DNA from: a virus
Strand: one strand, 5' to 3'
IMG/VR virus record: IMGVR_UViG_3300027365_000013
Span: 1-63,688 of that record
DNA length: 63,688 nt
Positions 43,281-50,676 of this stretch are shown piece after piece. Position 1 is the stretch's first letter. Each line of letters begins with the position of its first letter. A program made the translations under genes and the position numbers. The notes beneath the pieces are model-generated. The model saw only the letters and a list, made by a program, of their open reading frames with translations, was not told the origin of the DNA and did not search any database.

Positions 43281-44242
43281 TACTCGTCTTCCTCATCGTC
43301 ATCTATAACTTCTACATACATGTCTGGACGTAGACAACAACTTTTAACAGCAGCACGTGCAGCCTTGATAAATGGTATTAGGCCAGTATGTTTAATCTCA
43401 CCATTGCGTATAGAACTTCCTTCAGGACGCAGACGACCTAGATTCAAACCAAGTCCGGCTTTCTTAGAAATATAACGCATAATACCCACATTGGTATGAC
43501 CTAAGCTGTCAAGATCATCATCGGTTTCCATCACTACACAGCTACTATATTGACGTGTAGGTGTACGCGCACCTGCTAATACTGGGGTTGGCAAACCTGT
43601 CTTAAATAGACTAATATCGTCATAGAACTCTTTGATGATTTTCAGACGTTGCTTTTTTGTAAAATGTGATTTTACAACATCATTACCATCATAATCGTAC
43701 ATATACATAGTCATTGCGATAAGCATGTACATCACCTGTGGACTTTCAAAATGTTGTCCAGTAGTACGATCTTGCGCAAGGTATTTGGTTACTAATTGTT
43801 GAGTAGCCGCATAACGGAAGTTGTAGTCACGATCATGAACAATGTAATCGCCTAGTTCATTTATCTCTTCTTCTGTAAATTCTTCCAGAAGTGTGTCGTC
43901 ATAATAGCCTAAGTCTATGTTCTTTTTAATAATATCAATAAAGGAACATGGAATAAAATCTTTATACACTTCTTTACGAATATTAAAAATTTCTAAACGA
44001 CCAGCAACTTTATCATAATTAGGAGTTTCTTCACAGATAAGATCTCGTGCTGCATTTATAAGAGTATCATGTATTTCAGTTGTATGAATACCATCATATA
44101 GATTAAGATGGGCTTTTAGCTCAATTTCAGATGCCGAGACGCCAGAAATATTTTCCACTGCCCACATGAGGACTTTATGAATTTTTTCATAATCAAGAAG
44201 TTCACTATCCCCATTACGTTTTATTACTTTAATTTCTTTCAT
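43280..44242 (-). CDS. nrdA: NrdA N-terminal part with an 18-residue intein N-half
   Basis: 320 residues from MKEIKVIKRNGDSE (AAGGAG upstream). It carries the ATP-cone domain (RNGDSELLDYEKIHKVLMWA), LPTPVLAGARTPTRQYSSC with the first active-site Cys, and ends KAARAAVKSC followed by the intein half. E. coli NrdA continues AVKSC-SQGGVRGG, and the next fragment starts with SQGGLRGG. Confidence 0.92.
   Translation of the reverse strand: MKEIKVIKRNGDSELLDYEKIHKVLMWAVENISGVSASEIELKAHLNLYDGIHTTEIHDTLINAARDLICEETPNYDKVAGRLEIFNIRKEVYKDFIPCSFIDIIKKNIDLGYYDDTLLEEFTEEEINELGDYIVHDRDYNFRYAATQQLVTKYLAQDRTTGQHFESPQVMYMLIAMTMYMYDYDGNDVVKSHFTKKQRLKIIKEFYDDISLFKTGLPTPVLAGARTPTRQYSSCVVMETDDDLDSLGHTNVGIMRYISKKAGLGLNLGRLRPEGSSIRNGEIKHTGLIPFIKAARAAVKSCCLRPDMYVEVIDDDEEDE
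43283..43336 (-). other. N-terminal split-intein half, NrdA site 1 (18 aa)
   Basis: CLRPDMYVEVIDDDEEDE is all that remains: the nucleophile Cys, one strand and an acidic tail. Such tiny N-halves are known in atypical split inteins; the partner half starts with a basic stretch MKTKLIPISEVKKG that could pair electrostatically. Confidence 0.8.
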
Positions 44243-44422
44243 GTTTCTCCTTATTATTTTTATTCTAATATAAAAATTAAAATGGCTTTTGTTATTTACC
44301 AACATTCAAAAACCATAAACTTGTAAGTTTAAATCCCACGATTTTCTGTATTAGTCAGTAAAATCAAGAACTTGCAGTAAATTATAACCATTTATTATTT
44401 TAAACTATCGTTCGATTAAAAA

Positions 44423-44656
44423 TTAAAATGAGTCGGGATTTGTAATACTTCTGCACCAAGCCATGACACCTTGCTGTAATTCGGTGCGTCCGATATTGAC
44501 CCATCGTTTGTCCGTATAATCAAGCTCCATAAGCTGATCATAGATTTCTTGAAGCTCATTTCCTTTAGCCTTGATTTCATTCATAAGGTCGATTTGTTCT
44601 TCAGAGAGGGTGTTGTATCCAGTAATTTTTTCGTGTTGTTGTTTTTCTTGTGACAT
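44423..44656 (-). CDS. acb2: Acb2-like anti-CBASS cyclic-nucleotide sponge
   Basis: 77 residues. The segment LSEEQIDLMNEIKAKGNEL plus RWVNIGRTELQQGVMAWCRS and ITNPDSF matches the Acb2 (T4 Vs.4) family, in which the hairpin of helices binds cyclic di- and trinucleotides and blocks CBASS effectors. Length fits. It has its own promoter and lies next to the retroelement. No structural check possible here. Confidence 0.7.
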   Translation of the reverse strand: MSQEKQQHEKITGYNTLSEEQIDLMNEIKAKGNELQEIYDQLMELDYTDKRWVNIGRTELQQGVMAWCRSITNPDSF

Positions 44657-44680
44657 AGTAGTTCTCCATAGTTTTAATAT

Positions 44681-44708
44681 AAGATACTATGGAAGCTTGA
44701 TTTGTCAA
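44681..44708 (-). promoter_or_regulatory. Sigma70-like promoter of acb2-like gene
   Basis: Minus-strand TTGACA, 16 bases, TATCTT, about 25 bases before the ATG. Confidence 0.5.
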
Positions 44709-44711
44709 GGC

Positions 44712-45746
44712 TTAGTGTCGCTGATATCTTCCTCGCATGACTTCATAAGAACGATAATGGTTTTTGGGTGCAATTAACACGGAATGATAGTTACTGAAGG
44801 GTTTCAAGCCCTTCTGGGAGTCGATACGTCGTATTACATTTTTCTGAAGAGTGCTATGGTATGGCCTGATTATCTGTCCCAAGAACGGGATACCTCGGTC
44901 AGTCCCTTGAATAAAAACTTTTTTTGGGTTAAGCTTTGTGTTAATATGACGACATAGTGCCTTAATCTCTCCGACTATGCTTACAAGATAATCTTTCGAA
45001 CCAGATAGTATTATAAAGTCATCCATATAGCGGACATAATATTTAACTTTCAATGTATGTTTTATAAACTTATCTAATACATCTAGCAATAAATTTGCTA
45101 AAAGTTGACTAGTTAGATTTCCTATCGGGATACCAAACAGCGGTTTAGCATTCACTAAACGCTTACGCTTAGGGATAATCAAAAATTCGCTTATAGAAGA
45201 ATTGATTATTGGATTGTCTAATGGGTCATTAAACAACACTTCATGCAATAGTTCACTTAACCAAAATTCATGGACGTATTTATTAACAATATTGAAAATA
45301 ATATTTTTATCAATGGACATGAAAAAATTACTCAAGTCACATTTTAAAAAATACGCCTTCTCAGAAAAATTATTGGATGCTGATCGCACCATACGTTCTA
45401 GGTCGTGTACTCCCTTATGTGTACCTTTATTGGGTATACAGGCGTATGTGTGGTAAATAAGCGACGAATAAATTTGAGGTGACACTAGTCCATAAATTAG
45501 GTGGTGGACTATTCTATCTCGGAATTGCGCAGCCCATACTTCTCTAGGGCGAGGATATTTCACCACAAAACAAATACTTCTACCTATCTTATAATTTCCA
45601 GTAATCAAATCAGTATACAACTCAAAGAGATTACTTTCTAAGTTCATTTCAAATTCTAAAGAACTATACGATTTTCTTTTGGATCTTCGACAACGGTAAT
45701 ATGCCGAGACCACATCATAAAACGTTATGTCACATTTAACAGACAT
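44712..45746 (-). CDS. DGR reverse transcriptase
   Basis: 344 residues. DGR-type RT features: CRRSKRKSYSSLEFEMNLE near the N-terminus, EVWAAQFRDRIVHHLIYGL, CDLSNFF with Asp137, the DGR-diagnostic GIPIGNLTSQLLAN (about 205-218), VRYMDDFIIL with catalytic Asp242-Asp243, and LGQIIRP. With Avd it copies the template RNA, mis-incorporating at adenines, to make cDNA for the variable repeat. The start overlaps the stop of a short frame through the template repeat (TAATG). Confidence 0.92.
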   Translation of the reverse strand: MSVKCDITFYDVVSAYYRCRRSKRKSYSSLEFEMNLESNLFELYTDLITGNYKIGRSICFVVKYPRPREVWAAQFRDRIVHHLIYGLVSPQIYSSLIYHTYACIPNKGTHKGVHDLERMVRSASNNFSEKAYFLKCDLSNFFMSIDKNIIFNIVNKYVHEFWLSELLHEVLFNDPLDNPIINSSISEFLIIPKRKRLVNAKPLFGIPIGNLTSQLLANLLLDVLDKFIKHTLKVKYYVRYMDDFIILSGSKDYLVSIVGEIKALCRHINTKLNPKKVFIQGTDRGIPFLGQIIRPYHSTLQKNVIRRIDSQKGLKPFSNYHSVLIAPKNHYRSYEVMRGRYQRH

Positions 45747-45988
45747 TAAAGTTTACTCGGTTTTAAAAAAAAACGAAATCTATTCTGCTCTAGACCTATA
45801 GGAATTGGTCTTGTTATTGTTGTTCTGATTTCCATTATTGAAATTCTGATTCCAAGAATTAGAAGAACGCGTATTGCTCTTATACACACCACCATACATG
45901 AGGTTACCCGACATACATGGAAGTTGCCAAATGGCATATCCGTGAGATTTCTTAGAGACTCAGGGGAGCATACCAGTACAGATTCCAT
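45746..45988 (-). CDS. Short frame spanning the template repeat (doubtful gene)
   Basis: 80 residues. It begins with the ATG touching the avd stop and ends in a TAATG overlap with the RT gene, so ribosomes could cross the template region. The frame differs from that of the variable repeat, and the sequence (ESLRNLTDMPFGNFH) has no known family. It may serve only for translational coupling. Confidence 0.3.
   Translation of the reverse strand: MESVLVCSPESLRNLTDMPFGNFHVCRVTSCMVVCIRAIRVLLILGIRISIMEIRTTITRPIPIGLEQNRFRFFLKPSKL
45785..45867 (-). repeat. DGR template repeat (TR)
   Basis: 83 bases, starting 39 bases before the RT gene. Read in the variable-repeat frame it encodes N-rich text (SWNQNFNNGNQNNNNKTNSY) because of many AAY codons, the hallmark of DGR templates. 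It matches VR except at five positions (45815, 45820, 45821, 45839, 45844), each an A on the coding strand. Confidence 0.93.
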
Positions 45989-46360
45989 TTATAATTTTTT
46001 AGACAGAAACCTAACCCATTTCTTTATTTGCGGGCCAGCAATGCCTATATTACACACTACATCGGCATAGCGCTTGTCTGATAGTATATTCAGATCTTTG
46101 GCTAAACGTAAATAGAGAGATAACTCTTCAATACGCTCTTGTAGTGAACTTACTAAGATATGTTTTCTAGTATTGTCACAACAAGCATGAGCTTTAATAA
46201 TATTCCTAACGATATCGTATGCAGTATTTCTCATATCAAAACCTATTGTATCTTTATAGTCATTCTTAATATGACGTGAAATAACATTTACCTGTTTTAA
46301 AATTTCATAGGTAATATGGTATAAGTCAGGAACATCTTTATTTTTCATGTTTTGCCTCAT
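45989..46360 (-). CDS. avd: DGR accessory variability determinant Avd
   Basis: 123 residues (a start at the next Met would give 119). All-helical, basic, with the layout of the Avd four-helix bundle: DLYHITYEILKQVNVISRHI, TAYDIVRNIIKAH, ELSLYLRLAKDL and IGPQIKKWVRFL-like end. Avd forms a pentamer that binds RT and template RNA. Position between target and TR-RT matches phage BPP-1. Confidence 0.8.
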   Translation of the reverse strand: MRQNMKNKDVPDLYHITYEILKQVNVISRHIKNDYKDTIGFDMRNTAYDIVRNIIKAHACCDNTRKHILVSSLQERIEELSLYLRLAKDLNILSDKRYADVVCNIGIAGPQIKKWVRFLSKKL

Positions 46361-46363
46361 GTG

Positions 46364-46382
46364 TAGTTGGTCAATCCAACTA
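46364..46382 (-). promoter_or_regulatory. Leader hairpin before avd
   Basis: TAGTTGG/CCAACTA inverted repeat with a five-base loop, just after the predicted transcription start and before the avd ATG. Possible operator or mRNA stabiliser. Confidence 0.4.
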
Positions 46383-46387
46383 TATGT

Positions 46388-46416
46388 ATCTTAGCAAGTT
46401 TATAACGAAATGTAAA
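46388..46416 (-). promoter_or_regulatory. Sigma70-like promoter of avd-TR-RT
   Basis: Minus-strand TTTACA, 17 bases, TAAGAT, directly after the terminator of the target gene. It gives the mutagenic module its own transcript. Confidence 0.5.
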
Positions 46417-46447
46417 GAAAAATTTGGCCTCTCAGGAGGCCAAATTT
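46416..46447 (-). terminator. Rho-independent terminator after the DGR target
   Basis: Twelve-base-pair stem AAATTTGGCCTC/GAGGCCAAATTT (46420-46447), four-base loop, then TTTCTTT on the minus strand. Confidence 0.7.
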
Positions 46448-46476
46448 CCATAATCTCTGTTTCACTTAACGAATCA

Positions 46477-46503
46477 ATTAAACCACCCAGAGGGTGGTTT
46501 AAT
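46477..46503 (-). other. Hairpin/cruciform downstream of VR
   Basis: Perfect 12-base-pair inverted repeat ATTAAACCACCC with three-base loop, about 100 bases beyond the variable repeat and with no U-run. DGR retrohoming in BPP-1 is helped by a hairpin/cruciform at a similar place, so this is the candidate. Confidence 0.5.
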
Positions 46504-46586
46504 ATATAACTACCATATTTCGTCAGGACGCTCACTGCGTTCAACGCCTTCCTCACAATAAAGACAAAAGCCGTCTAATCGGTCTT

Positions 46587-47285
46587 TCAGACCTCTAGCC
46601 AGCGGACTGCTCTAGACCTATAGGAATTGGTCTTGTAATTGAAGTTCTGATTTCCATTATAGAAACTCTGATTCCAAGAATTAGAAGAATTATATTCCAT
46701 CGATGTCCAATAATATGCCACCTCAAATGCTTGACTACCACCATCTTGGAACTCACTTACTCCTGTCTGACTAGGATCACTAGTACTATAACCACTACCT
46801 ACAGGATTGCTATTTGGATTAGTACCATTAACAGCATCATGTAGCGCTCTACTAGATGTGTAATTATCAGCAGTAGTGGGCTTCAGAAACCGATAACAAA
46901 TCTCTAGTTCATCGGGTGCTGGTAGGTGCCAATCATTAAACCCATTAATATCTAAGTTAGCACAATATTGTGCGGCTGGGTGATCACTCAAACCAGCCGC
47001 TACAATAGCATCCATATTGGCTTTGCCATTATAGGTGCTGTTAGCGCCACTAGTGGTCGTTTGACTAGTCTTCCATTGTATAGTTCCATTATATTCGCCT
47101 AGTTCTTTAGGGGCTATGATGATAGCGTATTCCTTCCCATCTACTAAGATATTACCGCCTGCGTAGTAGCCACCGGCACTTTCGATGAATTTGCCTGCAT
47201 CTGTTATTAGATCGGGCGTAGTGAATACTTGGTTTTCACGTATACGAATGTTCTTGAGACCTGCGTTATATATTTTGACAGCCAT
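46587..47285 (-). CDS. DGR target protein, DUF1566-like (C-type-lectin-type fold)
   Basis: 232 residues. NGFNDWHLPAPDELEICYRF is the DUF1566 signature and the C-terminus AYYWTSMEYNSSNSWNQ... to SYRSRAVRWLEV carries the variable repeat. Variable residues (now S, Y, F and Y at former Asn codons) would lie on the ligand-binding face. The N-terminal 60 residues look like an attachment domain. Probably a receptor-binding or accessory tail-tip protein. AGGAG and a late promoter lie upstream, consistent with a virion component. Confidence 0.88.
   Translation of the reverse strand: MAVKIYNAGLKNIRIRENQVFTTPDLITDAGKFIESAGGYYAGGNILVDGKEYAIIIAPKELGEYNGTIQWKTSQTTTSGANSTYNGKANMDAIVAAGLSDHPAAQYCANLDINGFNDWHLPAPDELEICYRFLKPTTADNYTSSRALHDAVNGTNPNSNPVGSGYSTSDPSQTGVSEFQDGGSQAFEVAYYWTSMEYNSSNSWNQSFYNGNQNFNYKTNSYRSRAVRWLEV
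46607..46689 (-). repeat. DGR variable repeat (VR)
   Basis: 83 bases ending 20 bases before the target stop codon. Compared with TR it has A-to-G, A-to-T (four) or similar changes at five template adenines, and none at C, G or T. The 3' 28 bases, including the presumed initiation site of mutagenic homing, are identical in both copies. Confidence 0.93.
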
Positions 47286-47330
47286 AATTAAAAATTACTC
47301 CTATATTTTGTATATAGGAGTATTTATAGT

Positions 47331-47338
47331 TTTGATAA
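47331..47338 (-). promoter_or_regulatory. T4-type late promoter of the DGR target
   Basis: Perfect minus-strand TATAAATA, 46 bases before the target ATG. Confidence 0.65.
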
Positions 47339-47350
47339 AATTCTATTTTA

Positions 47351-47827
47351 TCACTTTGCCGATTTTAGAATATCATCTGCAAAATCAGACAGTTCTTCCA
47401 TTTCGTTCCACACAGCATGATATCCAGAAGAGTGACCGTCGTCGTATGCCTTGTCAAATACGATCTTAGCCAGTTTACTATCTGGATCGTAACCCACGTT
47501 TTCACAACAGTCACGATAGAAAAGGTTCGTAAGACGACTTTGTTCTGCACGGTAAACACTCTGTGCTTCACGGAACTTTTCGTTATCGTACAGTACCACT
47601 ACGATATAATCGTCATACACAGCACTAGCTTTACCTTCAGTACGCACTTTTTGTCTTACCGTGTTACAAATTTTCAGAAGGTCTTCACCATATTCTTCAA
47701 CCAGTGATTCCCGGTTTTCAAAACTTCCAAGCTTCTCACCTTCATCGGTCATGACAGTATAACGAAAAAAATCAGTTTCTTTCGGATACTTCATGGTGTT
47801 TATATATTTGGCATCATCAAAACTCAT
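47351..47827 (-). CDS. Hypothetical protein
   Basis: 158 residues, acidic, helical C-terminus (FDKAYDDGHSSGYHAVWNEM). A phage-typical protein without recognised function; upstream of the DGR late promoter, so on a different transcript. Confidence 0.55.
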   Translation of the reverse strand: MSFDDAKYINTMKYPKETDFFRYTVMTDEGEKLGSFENRESLVEEYGEDLLKICNTVRQKVRTEGKASAVYDDYIVVVLYDNEKFREAQSVYRAEQSRLTNLFYRDCCENVGYDPDSKLAKIVFDKAYDDGHSSGYHAVWNEMEELSDFADDILKSAK

Positions 47828-47886
47828 AATATTTCTCCCAAATGTTTATAAGTAGTATACTTGATCTTATTCAATATTGCAAATAT

Positions 47887-48105
47887 TCACCCCACCTCAC
47901 ATGCCGATGCTGTTGCATTAGACCATCCACGATGATTGGTAGTGTTATAACAGAAACGAATATTTTTATGTTCTTTGGTTTCAACAAAGATAGTCTCTCC
48001 GTTATAACCAACAGCGGCATATTTTTTACTAGGGTAAAACTTATGCATGACAGTACCATCTTCACTGAAAAGATTAACTTCGATATTAGGTGATACATAT
48101 TCCAT
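47887..48105 (-). CDS. Small hypothetical protein
   Basis: 72 residues, strand-rich (GYNGETIFVETKEHKNIRF). The 5' end faces the divergent GNAT/ATP-grasp gene. Not recognised. Confidence 0.5.
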   Translation of the reverse strand: MEYVSPNIEVNLFSEDGTVMHKFYPSKKYAAVGYNGETIFVETKEHKNIRFCYNTTNHRGWSNATASACEVG

Positions 48106-48166
48106 AACAGTCTCCTATCAATTTAATACTATTATATACCTTCAAAAATCTGATTGCAACAGTTTC

Positions 48167-48174
48167 TATAAATA
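48167..48174 (+). promoter_or_regulatory. T4-type late promoter TATAAATA
   Basis: Perfect plus-strand octamer 21 bases before the GNAT/ATP-grasp gene. Confidence 0.6.
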
Positions 48175-48194
48175 TTCTTATACAAGGATATTCT

Positions 48195-49502
48195 ATGAAA
48201 GTACTACAACTGTTCGAATCTACATTACATATCGAAGAATTATCATCCGAAGAAGAATTGCAACAAGCATGTGACCTAATCAATGATGGTGCACAACTTT
48301 CTTGGACTCTTACACCATCTAGGTTATTAGGCAAGCTAGGAAGCACTGGGAGGTTATTTGCTCTATATGATGGTAATGTTATGGTCGGTACTGTAGGTCT
48401 GAAAGAAACAACCATTGAGGGCGTCACAGGGGCTGAAGTGGGATACCTTTATATTAAACCGGATAGTCGCAGTTTCAGTGCCTATACACTTCTTTACCGT
48501 GCCATCAAAGATGTTTCACATAATTACAATTATATTTTCGCAACGACGGTAACAACTAATAACGTAATCAATACTTTGATGAAGCGAAACCAATACGTCA
48601 CATTTGGTTTCTCACAGAAATCTCCATTCAGTGCCAATATACTAAACTATTGGATAGTACATGGTACTAAAATGTCTGTTGAATCAGTTGAAGAACATCT
48701 AAGCGATGAATATCTAAATGAAGACGAATCTGAAAGTGACGGCGAATTTAAAATAATGCTTGCTGATGTTGATTCAGCGCCTAAACAATTTCAAAACTAC
48801 ATCTATAAACTGGCTGAAAGAAGTGACGTATTTGAGGTAGGGGATGAAATTCTAAAGGGACAAGCGATGATTAAGTTCGGTAGAAATTCATCTTTACCAT
48901 CAAATAAAAACACTATCTACTTTGGTAATCGGTTCTATAATAAACACGCACAGTATAGAATGCTAAAGGGCTCGGTACCAACCGTACCGACGTATGAAGA
49001 TAGTGATGATGTAGTGGGTAGTTTTATAGCAAAGCATAAAAGTAGTCAACGACAGCAAGGTCAACTTGTGAATCGAGTTCCTGATAATCCAGAAGATTAT
49101 ATATTTCAGCCTTTATTGGATATATCTTCTGAGTATAGAGCCGTAGTTTACTATATGAATGGTGAGTATCATTTGAGCGGCGTATATAAGAAAATAGGAA
49201 GTAATATGTCAATGACATCCATTACAAGTGGTGAAGTATACAATGTATGCAAGAATATTGCTATTACGGCTGTTAAAGAGTTGGGTTATGGTGCAAGTGG
49301 TGTTGATATAGCTATATCAAAAACAGAAGTTTCTGAATCCTTGGGCGCGTTTGTATCAGGTGTTGGGAAGTTATCAGGTAAAATAACGCGTGGGAAAATC
49401 GAAGGCAACGTTTACTTTCTGGAAGCAAACACAATGCCTTCGGTATCCAATCCTATGATACTGCATGATTTAGTTAAAAGTATTAAATCAAATATCAGAT
49501 AA
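48195..49502 (+). CDS. GNAT acetyltransferase fused to ATP-grasp ligase
   Basis: 435 residues. The N-terminal 160 residues have a GNAT plan: LFALYDGNVMVGTVGLKETT, then AEVGYLYIKPDSRSFSAYTL in the acetyl-CoA region. The C-terminal 250 residues look like ATP-grasp: IFQPLLDISSEYRAVVYYMN, GYGASGVDIAISK and the metal-binding FLEANTMPSV. ATP-grasp ligases join carboxylates to amines; the pairing with an acetyltransferase suggests a two-step modification of a peptide, amino acid or protein. The late promoter and leader KVLQLFEST hint at virion packaging. First plus-strand gene after 12 kb of minus genes. Confidence 0.65.
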   Translation: MKVLQLFESTLHIEELSSEEELQQACDLINDGAQLSWTLTPSRLLGKLGSTGRLFALYDGNVMVGTVGLKETTIEGVTGAEVGYLYIKPDSRSFSAYTLLYRAIKDVSHNYNYIFATTVTTNNVINTLMKRNQYVTFGFSQKSPFSANILNYWIVHGTKMSVESVEEHLSDEYLNEDESESDGEFKIMLADVDSAPKQFQNYIYKLAERSDVFEVGDEILKGQAMIKFGRNSSLPSNKNTIYFGNRFYNKHAQYRMLKGSVPTVPTYEDSDDVVGSFIAKHKSSQRQQGQLVNRVPDNPEDYIFQPLLDISSEYRAVVYYMNGEYHLSGVYKKIGSNMSMTSITSGEVYNVCKNIAITAVKELGYGASGVDIAISKTEVSESLGAFVSGVGKLSGKITRGKIEGNVYFLEANTMPSVSNPMILHDLVKSIKSNIR

Positions 49503-49511
49503 TGCTCTACA

Positions 49512-50273
49512 TCACTTCGGATACAAGAGACGGAAAAGGCTCATACGATCATTATAGATCTTTTTATACTTTGTTCCGATCAGTTCAAGTATTTCCTCAT
49601 CTGTATGTGTGTCATAATCTTTCTTGATTTCTAGATACAGCTCAGTGCATGCTGACGGATTTATAATTCCATTCTTACCATAATCATATGCGAAACGAGC
49701 CATTCTGATACTATGAAACAAAGATTTCATCGATGAATAGCGGTCATAATCCTTTTCAACCGTCAGTTTTTTCTTTGCTTTCACAAAAGAGTTTGAACAT
49801 TTCTGAGATATAGAATGACGTACATATTTTTTATTATTAAGACTCAAGGAAGGAAGACATTCCATCGAATCTTTCTTGATATAACCCTGTGACAAGCCTA
49901 AAATCATAGGCTTATAACAAGATGATTCTGTTTTTATGGCATAGTCTAGTTCCAGTAACTCTGTAACATCCATATCGCTATATGCTACCATCTTAACATC
50001 AATCGGATATCCATTAATCAGGTATGATTTGATCGTATCTGAGTCAAGAACTGACGCAACTATATCACGAAGTTCGTGTGAGACAATAATACAAACATCA
50101 TAATCTTTAGCAAGATTTGAATGATATACCATACTGCCGTAATTAAAACACCAAACAAATAGTGGGGTTTGTAACACATAAGGAGTATGGGAAGGTGTTT
50201 CTAACACATGATCGCTCAACATATCGGCTACATGTTCAGTGAAGGCTTCAAGGCTACGAAAATTTTTATTCAT
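49512..50273 (-). CDS. Nucleotidyltransferase-like protein
   Basis: 253 residues. FNYGSMVYHSNLAKDYDVCIIV fits the G-S...D-x-D core of DNA polymerase beta-type nucleotidyltransferases, followed by a further Asp (YPIDVKMV). A helical C-terminal domain follows. It overlaps the deaminase gene by ATGA. Substrate unknown. Confidence 0.55.
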   Translation of the reverse strand: MNKNFRSLEAFTEHVADMLSDHVLETPSHTPYVLQTPLFVWCFNYGSMVYHSNLAKDYDVCIIVSHELRDIVASVLDSDTIKSYLINGYPIDVKMVAYSDMDVTELLELDYAIKTESSCYKPMILGLSQGYIKKDSMECLPSLSLNNKKYVRHSISQKCSNSFVKAKKKLTVEKDYDRYSSMKSLFHSIRMARFAYDYGKNGIINPSACTELYLEIKKDYDTHTDEEILELIGTKYKKIYNDRMSLFRLLYPK

Positions 50274-50623
50274 ACAGTATACTCCACTGATTGTACAATA
50301 TTAAGATCTTCTATCGCAGTTTGACAAATTTTACAAGGTCTCGCAGGCATCGGATGTCCTTGACGAGACACCCTTGCTACATACATTTTGTGTGCATTAT
50401 TACTATCGCATTTAACCATTGCTTGAATTTCGGCATGGAGGTAAATTGCATTTTCATTGTCTACCATCTTTGCGTAATATGCTTGCAATGGATGTGATTT
50501 TACGTAATTATTCTTACCTTCGGCAATAATTCTTCCACGTTTATCGGTTATAACAGCATAAACCCTGACATGATTTTCATCGGGGTTAATCTCTCGTGCT
50601 TTTTCAATCGCGTAATCTAGCAT
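50270..50623 (-). CDS. Cytidine/deoxycytidylate deaminase-fold protein
   Basis: 117 residues started at MLDYAIEKAREIN. Zinc motifs HAEIQAM and RPCKICQTAI fit the (H/C)AE...PCxxC deaminase signature. Probably a nucleotide or nucleoside deaminase; the length is short for dCMP deaminase. Coupled to the nucleotidyltransferase-like gene. Confidence 0.7.
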   Translation of the reverse strand: MLDYAIEKAREINPDENHVRVYAVITDKRGRIIAEGKNNYVKSHPLQAYYAKMVDNENAIYLHAEIQAMVKCDSNNAHKMYVARVSRQGHPMPARPCKICQTAIEDLNIVQSVEYTV

Positions 50624-50676
50624 GTTCAAAGACCTCTTATGATTAATAATACTTGAAGTAAAAAATTATTTCAAGT

